A DNA stretch of 5,183 bases, from NCBI GenBank assembly GCA_946544695.1, contig CAMNMO010000225.1, positions 1 to 5,183 on the forward strand, read 5' to 3'. Source of the stretch: an uncultured Ruminococcus sp. GTDB lineage: Bacteria > Bacillota > Clostridia > Oscillospirales > Ruminococcaceae. The translations under genes were made by a program, and so were the position numbers. Under the pieces are notes generated by a model. That model was not told the origin of the DNA, did not search any database, and saw only the letters and a list, made by a program, of their open reading frames with translations. Positions 1-5,183 of this stretch are shown here, one piece after another (positions within the stretch are counted from its first letter, which is position 1; every line of letters starts with the position of its first letter).

Positions 1-236
1 GCGTTGAATGCGGCAAGATACATGACAGGGGCAAGTTCTGCACGGCTTGCGGCGGCACATTGAAGCCTATGGGCGAAGCAGCCGAACAGCCTGCTCCCAT
101 GCCTGTTGCCGCTCCTGTGGCTGAACCTGCACCTGTTCAAAGCGAGCCTGCTAAATTACAGTGCGTTGAATGCGGCAAGATACATGACAGGGGCAAGTTC
201 TGCACGGCTTGCGGCGGAAACTTGCAGCCTATGGGC
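1..236 (+). repeat. Near-identical direct repeat encoding zinc ribbons 1 and 2
   Basis: Bases 1-55 are identical to bases 163-217. The match continues to 74/236 with four mismatches (at 56, 58, 59 and 63), so about 74 bp repeat with a 162-bp period. The first copy may extend left of the window. Ribbons 3 and 4 share the protein motif but are much more diverged at the DNA level. The pattern points to a recent in-frame tandem duplication of a ribbon-plus-linker unit within the gene. Confidence 0.9.
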
Positions 237-497
237 AGTCAGACCGCACCTGCACCAGCAGAAGTTCAGCAGCCCGCAGGACTGATCTGCCCAAGCTGCG
301 GCAAGACATTTGAGGGCGGCAAGTTCTGCACCGTTTGCGGTTCAACACTTGTTCCGCAGAACGCACAGCCTGCTCCAGCAGCACCTGCCAATGACGGTCT
401 GCTGCATTGCTCGCAGTGCGGAAAGACTTTTGAAAGAGGTAAATTCTGCACCGTTTGCGGCGGCAAGCTGGTCACATCTGATATGCTCAACGTATAA
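1..497 (+). CDS. Tandem zinc-ribbon protein, C-terminal part (start lies before the window)
   Basis: The reading frame is open from the left edge (first full codon at 3) to TAA at 495-497, giving 164 residues. It holds four zinc ribbons of the form CxxC-x9-CxxC, with GKFCT followed by A/V and CG in each. Visible cysteines are at 3, 13, 16 (ribbon 1, whose first Cys is cut by the edge), 54/57/67/70, 96/99/109/112 and 136/139/149/152. Linkers of 15-30 residues rich in Pro, Ala, Gln and Glu separate them and look flexible and disordered. There is no membrane segment in the visible part. A TTG at 60 could be taken as a start, but it lies just after ribbon 1, and the frame is open and homologous before it, so the gene is truncated by the window rather than starting there. 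Such ribbons normally bind structural Zn2+ and mediate protein or nucleic acid contacts. The missing N-terminus could carry another domain; a TerD domain is possible given the neighbouring Ter-type module, but this is inference. No specific function is assigned. Confidence 0.85.
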   Translation, partial: VECGKIHDRGKFCTACGGTLKPMGEAAEQPAPMPVAAPVAEPAPVQSEPAKLQCVECGKIHDRGKFCTACGGNLQPMGSQTAPAPAEVQQPAGLICPSCGKTFEGGKFCTVCGSTLVPQNAQPAPAAPANDGLLHCSQCGKTFERGKFCTVCGGKLVTSDMLNV

Positions 498-506
498 CAT
501 GATGAC

Positions 507-548
507 ACAAGGCACTGACGATCATTCTCGTCAGTGCCTTGTTTTATT
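507..548 (+). terminator. Intrinsic terminator between convergent genes
   Basis: Arms 507-521 and 528-542 form a perfect 15-bp stem around a 6-nt loop (522-527). On the plus strand it is followed by TTTTATTT (542-549), giving a good rho-independent terminator for the zinc-ribbon gene that stops 9 nt earlier. The stem ends one base from the stop codon of the minus-strand HAD gene (544-546), so the same hairpin probably also ends that operon. In the minus direction there is no clear T tract, so termination there is less certain. Confidence 0.88.
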
Positions 549-1299
549 TATCAAGAAGTCCCGCTAAAGTGTCTATGACAAATTCCGCAAAATCACCGTC
601 ACCACGATAAACGCTGCGTGACGGATTTTTCAGCAGACCGTCAAGCTCCTTCGGGATGATCGCATGATCTGCCGTTTCAAGCATGGGCAGGTCGATGGTG
701 CTGTCGCCCGCTGCGGCTATGTATGCAAAGCCTTCATGCTCGGTCAGACGGTCAAGCGCACTGCCTTTGTTTATCTTAGGCGGCAGAAAATATATCTTTC
801 TGCCCGATGCCATCACATCAAGCTCGGTCATGCTGCCATATCTGTCCATAAAATCACCCACATATTCAGGCTGCGCACAGGATATATACAGGTACATCTC
901 ATCAACTATCCTGACCACATTGAGAAGTGGGTCGCCCTCAAGTTCAGCGTGAAGCTTTTTCATCAGCGGCATGAGTTCAGCGGAATAACGCAGGTTTACT
1001 GCACGCCACTTTTCGTTCTGAACCCCATTCTCTATGAGAATGGCGCCGTTTGTGGTTATCGCACGTTCATAGCAGCCCTCGGGCAGCTTTATGCGCTCAA
1101 ACTGTTCCACTGAACGTGTGGTCAGCGGAACAAGTTCGATGCTGTCGGGCAGATGAGAAAGCTTATCATAAACACGCTTGCTCATAAATCCCTGTTCTGC
1201 GCCACGCAGCAGTTCAACACATATATCGCCGTCACGTTTGTGTTTATACGAATGTATGAGTGTATTGTCAAGGTCAGATGCTAAAAGTATTTTATTCAT
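544..1299 (-). CDS. HAD-superfamily phosphatase, Cof-like, of the Ter-type biosynthetic module
   Basis: This 251-residue protein carries all four HAD motifs. Motif I is DLDNT at 9-13 (nucleophile D9, general acid/base D11). Motif II is the TTR around T60-T61. Motif III is K178 in NKGSAL. Motif IV is GDSTID at 198-203 (D199 and D203 for Mg2+). TNGA at 83-86 and the roughly 90-residue segment between motifs II and III fit a C2-type cap, as in Cof/sucrose-phosphate phosphatase-like enzymes. It is predicted to be a cytosolic Mg2+-dependent phosphomonoesterase. From its place as the third gene of the PRTase operon it may dephosphorylate the pathway's sugar-phosphate or nucleotide-like product; this is inference. 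The ATG at 1299-1297 lies one base after the TGA of the preceding gene (TGATATG), with a weak GGCGGA site 8 nt upstream (1308-1313), so translational coupling is likely. The length is normal and nothing appears broken. Confidence 0.9.
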   Translation of the reverse strand: MNKILLASDLDNTLIHSYKHKRDGDICVELLRGAEQGFMSKRVYDKLSHLPDSIELVPLTTRSVEQFERIKLPEGCYERAITTNGAILIENGVQNEKWRAVNLRYSAELMPLMKKLHAELEGDPLLNVVRIVDEMYLYISCAQPEYVGDFMDRYGSMTELDVMASGRKIYFLPPKINKGSALDRLTEHEGFAYIAAAGDSTIDLPMLETADHAIIPKELDGLLKNPSRSVYRGDGDFAEFVIDTLAGLLDK

Positions 1300-1300
1300 A

Positions 1301-2356
1301 TCAGTTATCCGCCATCGCCTTTATGAGTCCGCAGGCACGGTAATGCTTCAGCGGGTATTCAAGCAGTTCACAGCCCTTTTCATCAGCAAGCTGATAAAGA
1401 TGACCCAGGTGTTCCTTGTCATCAAGGCTGTGCACAAGCATCTTCCAGGGCATACGACGCAGCAGCACTCTGGTGGCTTCGCCTATACTCGGCTTTACCA
1501 GATTGATATCTGCTATGCCGAAATCACGGCAGATCTGTTTAACCTCCTCCATAGTATTTTCCGCAGTATCTGCGGCGTTGTCAGCAAGGTCATAGTCACA
1601 GAAATCAAAATGCTGTTCAACTGTGTCGATGAACTTATAAGTCAGGTCCTTCCCTGCCAGTTCTTTATAGAATACAGCACCGTGGAAGTCCTTCTCGCCT
1701 ATGATATCAGACCTGAGAAATGTTCTGCTGAGCAATCCCGAAACGGTGGAATTAAGGCAGCTGCTGGCAATAAGGAAATCGTCATGCGTGCCGCACTTTT
1801 CAGAGATGAATGCAGGGTCTGAAAGCACGCCCAGCCCAGCACTGACCTGCGGGTAATCTTCCATAGCTGCTTCAAGCTGACGAGTTATTGCGCCCTTGCC
1901 TGTCCAGCCGTCAATAAACTGGATATCCTGCGGTGCATGGCGTGACAGGATATAGTCCATAGCATTTTTATCTATCCCACGGCCTCTGATTATAGAGATG
2001 GTGTAATGCGCCACATTTATGCCGTACTTTTTATCCATGTAATGCTTCAGCAGCACACCTATGGAAGTTCCTGCCCTGGCAAGGGACACAAGCACAGCTT
2101 TTTCGCCCTTATCCTTGTAGATAAGCTGTCCCAGTCTGCCGACAGCTTCAGCGGTGATGCCGCTGTACATATCAAGGGCAGTAAAAAACGAATCCATATA
2201 CTGCTGAGTGGGCTCATACTCAATGGGCAGCATCTCGCAGTAGTGTCTGCCGCCCTGAATAAGCTTTTCACGCTCCTCGGTGCTTTGCGGCTCAACAAGA
2301 CCTGTGATGTCTTTCAGCAGTATGTTGACATCTTCACATTTATACGAACCGAACAT
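1301..2356 (-). CDS. PRTase_1 / 'StiP family' phosphoribosyltransferase-like protein, probable PELOTA-like C-terminus
   Basis: This 351-residue soluble protein has the core signatures of the PRTase_1 family found in Ter-associated gene clusters. ARAGTSIG at 93-100 fits a pyrophosphate-binding loop. FIDGWTGKGA at 147-156 sits where classical phosphoribosyltransferases have their PRPP-binding loop; it keeps one acidic residue (D149) and the TGK turn but has Gly150 where a second acid is usual. The C-terminal segment from about 284, starting with LVKPSIGEATRVLLRR, is a highly conserved-looking block that I read as the PELOTA-type RNA-binding-like domain described for this family; this assignment is from memory and is less certain. 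Databases sometimes name the family 'cysteine protease StiP', but no protease motif is evident here. ATG 2356-2354 is preceded at 8 nt by AAAGGA (2365-2370), which lies inside the end of the upstream gene. The gene follows its neighbour by 3 nt. The substrate is unknown; a ribosyl transfer step from PRPP is inferred. Confidence 0.85.
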   Translation of the reverse strand: MFGSYKCEDVNILLKDITGLVEPQSTEEREKLIQGGRHYCEMLPIEYEPTQQYMDSFFTALDMYSGITAEAVGRLGQLIYKDKGEKAVLVSLARAGTSIGVLLKHYMDKKYGINVAHYTISIIRGRGIDKNAMDYILSRHAPQDIQFIDGWTGKGAITRQLEAAMEDYPQVSAGLGVLSDPAFISEKCGTHDDFLIASSCLNSTVSGLLSRTFLRSDIIGEKDFHGAVFYKELAGKDLTYKFIDTVEQHFDFCDYDLADNAADTAENTMEEVKQICRDFGIADINLVKPSIGEATRVLLRRMPWKMLVHSLDDKEHLGHLYQLADEKGCELLEYPLKHYRACGLIKAMADN

Positions 2357-2359
2357 CAG

Positions 2360-3613
2360 TTATATCCTTTCAACTATTATCTCACGGCAGCCATAGCTGT
2401 AAAACAGCTGCTCCAGTTCTGCAACAGCGTCCATATTATCGGGGGCTGAATCGGTCACGATAAGCACAGAATCATACTTTGCCAGATCATAGAGGAAAGT
2501 CTGTCTGCCTTTTTCGTAAAGACTTTGCAGCTTGTAACCGTTGAATATGGGGTAGTCCTGATCGGTGCATATACCAATGGGGCTGCGGGTAGTTGCATGG
2601 AACTTTACGCTGTCATAATTGCCGCTCTGTTCAAGCTGTTCAGCGATCAGAAGTCCCGGGTACATGCATTCCTCGGTACCTATTACAGCAATGTTCCTGC
2701 CTGCGGGCACCATTGAACTGTCGGAAGCAGTTACAAAGCTGTGCCTTGAAAGAATGCTGTTTATATACTCACCTATCGTCACACCTGTTCTCGGCGAGCT
2801 TTCGCCTTCCTTTTTAAGAAGATAGGAATTTCTGATAAGGTCATCGGTACTATTTACCTCGGGGAGATCATAGGCGCCTGTTATGCTGAAAGCACTGACA
2901 GTTTCGGTATAGTCGATATTGTCGATCTTCAGCAGTTCACGGCAGATCATTCCGTGATCGGCAAGGCGCTGTATGTTCTCATCAGACATACGGTTTATGA
3001 TGGAAGCCGCAACAATGCGCTTCTGTTCAAGCTGAGGGAACATCTGTCTCAGCTGTTCTATCATATTGACCAGAGTTTTGCCTGTTGAAAACTCATCATC
3101 AACGAAGATAACTGTTTCTGTTTTTTCAAGTGCCGCAGCAAAGCCCTCGGCAGACAATTTCTGCTCGGCAGCATGGCTGTGTTCTTCGAGGAATTCTATC
3201 CAGCTGCTTACCTCAGGGACTTCCTCACGGGTGGTTGACATATATGCGCAGTCAGCACCCATGCATTCAGCAACAACAGCACCAATGGCTGTTGCAGTTT
3301 CGGCAAAGCCAACAACAAGCCTTGTCTCGGGGAACTCGGCATTCAGTCTGCCGCCCAGAGTGCGCAGCATTGCAAGGCAGTCAGCGGGACTGACAGGAAC
3401 ATGCTTGCCCTGAAGCGGATCAACCAGCAGATAAGTGCGCTTGGTGTTGTGGAAACGCTTTGCCAGGTGCATGAGCTGATCCTGTGTATACTCCCTTGAG
3501 ATATCTCTTTCCTTCTCAACGGGCACAGCATTCATAACAGCACTGCCTTTTACAACAAAGGCAAGGTCGCCTTCAAAGCGATTCATTTTTTCATTAACTA
3601 TCTTTCTTTCCAT
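2360..3613 (-). CDS. PRTase_2 phosphoribosyltransferase with C-terminal TRSP domain
   Basis: First gene of the operon, 417 residues from the start chosen here. The N-terminal half is a type I phosphoribosyltransferase fold: GFAETATAIG at 102-111 fits the pyrophosphate loop and VIFVDDEFSTGKT at 168-180 is a textbook PRPP-binding loop with the acidic pair D172-D173. The C-terminal domain (about 300-417) begins with a Rossmann-like strand and IGTEEC (311-316). It contains TTRSP (341-345), the motif after which the TRSP domain is named, and a later strand-plus-acid VLIVTDS (383-389). It is predicted to be cytosolic. The fusion is characteristic of the nucleoside-like metabolite module of Ter stress systems; the reaction is not known. 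I start it at ATG 3613-3611 because AGGAG lies 7 nt upstream. A longer in-frame ATG at 3697 would translate through this site and the leader hairpins, adding 28 residues that do not look like part of the fold. The TAA stop at 2360-2362 is 3 nt from the next ATG. Confidence 0.88.
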   Translation of the reverse strand: MERKIVNEKMNRFEGDLAFVVKGSAVMNAVPVEKERDISREYTQDQLMHLAKRFHNTKRTYLLVDPLQGKHVPVSPADCLAMLRTLGGRLNAEFPETRLVVGFAETATAIGAVVAECMGADCAYMSTTREEVPEVSSWIEFLEEHSHAAEQKLSAEGFAAALEKTETVIFVDDEFSTGKTLVNMIEQLRQMFPQLEQKRIVAASIINRMSDENIQRLADHGMICRELLKIDNIDYTETVSAFSITGAYDLPEVNSTDDLIRNSYLLKKEGESSPRTGVTIGEYINSILSRHSFVTASDSSMVPAGRNIAVIGTEECMYPGLLIAEQLEQSGNYDSVKFHATTRSPIGICTDQDYPIFNGYKLQSLYEKGRQTFLYDLAKYDSVLIVTDSAPDNMDAVAELEQLFYSYGCREIIVERI

Positions 3614-3620
3614 TTGCAGA

Positions 3621-3625
3621 CTCCT
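3621..3625 (-). promoter_or_regulatory. Ribosome binding site deciding the PRTase_2-TRSP start
   Basis: The minus strand reads AAGGAGTCTGCAAATG, a strong AGGAG Shine-Dalgarno 7 nt before the ATG at 3613. No comparable site precedes the longer in-frame ATG at 3697, so this site sets the start. Confidence 0.85.
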
Positions 3626-3641
3626 TATATCTATGATCTTA

Positions 3642-3672
3642 CAGTTTGATAAACTGATCTTCTGTATCAAAC
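3642..3672 (-). promoter_or_regulatory. Palindrome with extra half-site, candidate operator or leader hairpin
   Basis: Positions 3642-3656 read CAGTTTGATAAACTG, a perfect 6-bp inverted repeat around 3 nt. A further half-site TATCAAAC at 3665-3672 is the exact inverse of GTTTGATA at 3644-3651, with a 13-nt spacer. As DNA this looks like a repressor-type operator with an additional half-site. As RNA it gives two mutually exclusive hairpins, because 3644-3651 takes part in both. It lies 16-47 nt upstream of the AGGAG site of the PRTase operon. The regulator is unknown. Confidence 0.45.
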
Positions 3673-3676
3673 ACGC

Positions 3677-3707
3677 CACAGAGTGCTCGCAAAGCAAGGA
3701 CTCTGTG
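3677..3707 (-). other. Leader stem-loop upstream of the PRTase operon
   Basis: Arms 3677-3684 and 3700-3707 (CACAGAGT/ACTCTGTG) pair perfectly over 8 bp. On the minus strand a C/C mismatch is followed by a further 5-bp stem CTTGC/GCGAG (one G-U pair) with a TTT loop, giving a 13-bp interrupted hairpin. No T run follows, so it is not an obvious terminator. Its 5' arm carries TCCTT (minus strand; plus 3696-3700), complementary to the AAGGA of the operon's ribosome binding site at 3622-3626. Confidence 0.6.
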
Positions 3708-3726
3708 CTGCATTTGAAAATGCAGC
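3707..3726. repeat. 20-bp perfect inverted repeat in the operon leader
   Basis: Arms 3707-3715 (GCTGCATTT) and 3718-3726 (AAATGCAGC) are perfect inverse copies separated by 2 nt. In RNA it would close as about a 7-bp stem with a 6-nt loop. It abuts the stem-loop at 3677-3707, sharing one base. It could be a leader stem or a DNA site for a dimeric regulator. Confidence 0.6.
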
Positions 3727-3735
3727 TCTCATATC

Positions 3736-3762
3736 ATTATCCGCTTATACAGCGAAATTTAA
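3736..3762 (-). promoter_or_regulatory. Weak candidate promoter for the PRTase operon
   Basis: On the minus strand GATAAT (plus 3736-3741) matches five of six bases of a sigma-A -10 box. The -35 region is poor: TTAAAT (3757-3762) sits at 15 nt, shorter than ideal. If used, transcription would start near 3729 and the leader would contain all the inverted repeats at 3642-3726. This is a suggestion only; no convincing -35 is present. Confidence 0.28.
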
Positions 3763-3767
3763 CATGA

Positions 3768-3801
3768 TTCACGGCTCACACATAACGGTGCGAGCCGTGA
3801 A
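3768..3801 (-). terminator. Stem-loop after the Ca2+ ATPase gene, probable terminator
   Basis: Arms 3768-3777 and 3792-3801 pair perfectly over 10 bp (TTCACGGCTC/GAGCCGTGAA). One mismatch, three more pairs and a 6-nt loop (3782-3787) complete the hairpin. It begins 20 nt after the ATPase stop codon. The sequence following in the direction of transcription is AT-rich but lacks a clean T tract, so it could be a partial terminator or an mRNA 3'-end stabiliser. It separates the ATPase transcript from the PRTase operon. Confidence 0.6.
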
Positions 3802-3821
3802 AAACTTGTTGAGTTTAACTA

Positions 3822-5183
3822 TCAGTCAGCCTTAGAAGAATTTGTAACTGCCTTTCTGACAAGGTCAATGGGTATCATTGTCAGTGCCATGATAAGCACA
3901 ACTACCCAGCCTGTGATACCGAAAGGCTCACAGCTGAACATCTTGCCTATCCACTGGAAAGGTGCAAGAGGTATCAGAGCGCAGTTAACGATAACAGCCT
4001 GTACAGCAATGATAGCACACATTACCTTCAGGAAGCCGGGGTTCAGGTTCAGACCCTTGAAAATGCCGAACTTTTCGTCTCTTACATTGAAGCCGTTAGC
4101 CAGTGCGCTGAGAATGAACAGTACGAAATAGCCCGTTTTGAGCTTATCCACATTACCGTCAAACAGATTGGTGCATAACAGACCCTTTGAAAGATCCTTC
4201 ATTACATCACCCACACTGTTGCCTGCTGCGGGTATCAGGAAGTACAGGAAGCTCATGATAGTCAGCCATGCGCCCATAACACCGATCTGTACAGCCATAG
4301 GCTTGCTGATGATGCTCTCGTCTCTTCTTCTGGGCTTTTCGAGCATGTACTTTTCAAGTGCAGGCTCATTACCCAGCATGATAGCGCCCAGACCGTCCAT
4401 AACGAGGTTAACGAACAACAGGTGTGTTACCTTCAGAGGTTCCTCAACGCCGAAGAAAGGTCCGAAAGCGGATACCAGTACAGCTGCAACGTTGATGACC
4501 AGCTGGAACTTACAGAATTTAAGAATGTTGTGGTATATAGTTCTGCCGTAGAGGATAGCGTCCTTGATGGACTTGAAGTTATCATCGAGGATAACTATCT
4601 CGCCTGCTTCCTTTGCAGCTTCCGTACCGCTGCCCATTGCGAAGCCGACATCAGCCTTTTTAAGTGCAGGGCTGTCGTTAACGCCGTCACCTGTCATGCC
4701 GACGACCAGATTCATTTCCTGGCAAATTCTTACCATTCTGGACTTATCGGTAGGCAGTGCTCTTGCTATAACACGGATATCTCTTACTATCTTCTTGACT
4801 TCTTCGTCAGACATCTTATTGAGTTCTGCGGAAGAAAGTGCCACATCGCTGTCAGACTTGATAAGACCTGCGTCCTTAGCGATAGCCTTAGCAGTTTCAA
4901 GACGGTCACCTGTTATCATAACGACCTGTATACCTGCGTCCTGAACTTCCTTGATAGCTTCCTTAGCTTCGGGACGAACATCATCTCTGATGCCCACCAG
5001 ACCGATGATAACAACGTCATCGTTGATCTGGTTCTCTACCATTGCCTTTTCGGAATAACCGAAGCTCAGCACACGCATTGCCTTGTTAGCCAGTGCATCG
5101 ATCTTAGCATTCAGCTTGTCCATGTCGATATCCTTGATATTGCCGTCAGCGTCAAGGTACTTGGTAGCCTTAGCCAGCAGTCT
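3822..5183 (-). CDS. P-type Ca2+-translocating ATPase, PMCA-like, C-terminal part (start lies beyond the window)
   Basis: The frame is open from the right edge to TGA at 3824-3822, giving 453 residues; ATG 5123 is internal, since the frame and family similarity continue upstream of it. The visible part holds the end of the nucleotide-binding domain, the second half of the P domain and the C-terminal membrane region. TGD at 91-93 and TGDGVND at 164-170 are hallmark P-type hinge motifs. After these come helices M5-M10. NLVMD at 259-263 in M6 supplies Asn and Asp ligands typical of the single Ca2+ site in PMCA-type P2B pumps. The phosphorylated-Asp DKTGT motif and M1-M4 lie outside the window. 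It is an integral membrane protein that exports Ca2+ at the cost of ATP; Ca2+ specificity is inferred from family motifs. It has the same orientation as the PRTase operon, 208 nt upstream, with a hairpin in between. Close PMCA-type or SERCA-type relatives cannot be fully separated from this fragment. Confidence 0.92.
   Translation of the reverse strand, partial: RLLAKATKYLDADGNIKDIDMDKLNAKIDALANKAMRVLSFGYSEKAMVENQINDDVVIIGLVGIRDDVRPEAKEAIKEVQDAGIQVVMITGDRLETAKAIAKDAGLIKSDSDVALSSAELNKMSDEEVKKIVRDIRVIARALPTDKSRMVRICQEMNLVVGMTGDGVNDSPALKKADVGFAMGSGTEAAKEAGEIVILDDNFKSIKDAILYGRTIYHNILKFCKFQLVINVAAVLVSAFGPFFGVEEPLKVTHLLFVNLVMDGLGAIMLGNEPALEKYMLEKPRRRDESIISKPMAVQIGVMGAWLTIMSFLYFLIPAAGNSVGDVMKDLSKGLLCTNLFDGNVDKLKTGYFVLFILSALANGFNVRDEKFGIFKGLNLNPGFLKVMCAIIAVQAVIVNCALIPLAPFQWIGKMFSCEPFGITGWVVVLIMALTMIPIDLVRKAVTNSSKAD

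Noticed and set aside
1..236. Direct repeats as a CRISPR array or mobile-element repeats
   Set aside because: The repeats are in frame, encode zinc ribbons and occur as only two close copies with coding linkers between them.
60..497. TTG at 60 as the start of the zinc-ribbon gene
   Set aside because: The frame is open upstream and encodes another ribbon nearly identical to the second one; TTG 60 is the leucine after ribbon 1.
664..1113. Plus-strand open frame of 149 codons
   Set aside because: It is an antisense shadow of the HAD gene, with no ribosome site and no domain.
1561..1575. CCGCAG-TAT-CTGCGG palindrome as a regulatory hairpin
   Set aside because: It lies inside the PRTase_1 gene and follows from alanine and neighbouring codons; there is no T tract or adjacent start.
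1178..1822. Plus-strand open frame of 214 codons
   Set aside because: It lies antisense across the HAD and PRTase_1 genes, which have strong motifs and good starts. Its translation has no recognisable domain.
3677..3707. Leader hairpin as an intrinsic terminator
   Set aside because: No T run follows it on either strand, and another hairpin nearer the ATPase stop codon is the better terminator candidate.

Overview
The window most likely comes from a Gram-positive gut anaerobe of the Clostridia (Ruminococcus-like). This rests on moderate GC content, AGGAG-type ribosome binding sites, a PMCA-type Ca2+ ATPase and a tellurite-resistance (Ter)-type phosphoribosyltransferase module. The taxonomic call is an inference from gene content; nothing in the window proves it.

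Layout, left to right. (1) Positions 1-497, plus strand: the 3' part of a gene encoding tandem four-cysteine zinc ribbons joined by Pro/Ala-rich linkers. Its start lies before the window. (2) Positions 507-548: a strong 15-bp stem-loop terminator between two convergent genes. (3) Positions 3613 down to 544, minus strand: a compact three-gene operon with gaps of 3 and 1 nt. The transcription order is a PRTase_2-type phosphoribosyltransferase with a TRSP domain, then a PRTase_1 ('StiP family') phosphoribosyltransferase-like protein with a probable C-terminal PELOTA-like segment, then a Cof-like HAD phosphatase. (4) Positions 3614-3821: a 208-nt intergenic region dense in inverted repeats. It holds a probable terminator for the upstream gene, then the highly structured leader of the operon, including a 15-bp palindrome and a hairpin arm that could pair with the Shine-Dalgarno sequence. 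(5) Positions 5183 down to 3822, minus strand: the C-terminal part of a P-type Ca2+-translocating ATPase whose start lies beyond the right edge.

How the genes may work together. Two divergent phosphoribosyltransferase-fold proteins and a HAD phosphatase are the recognised core of the biosynthetic module that comparative genomics has linked to TerD/TerC-type stress systems. That module is proposed to make a nucleoside-like or ribosylated metabolite that has not been identified. Here the core is a self-contained operon beside a Ca2+ pump and a zinc-ribbon protein, which fits a metal or stress response locus. No TerD or TerC domain, ATP-grasp enzyme or aldolase is visible in the window. The main points of interest are the uncharacterised pathway, its structured leader, and the recently duplicated zinc-ribbon array.
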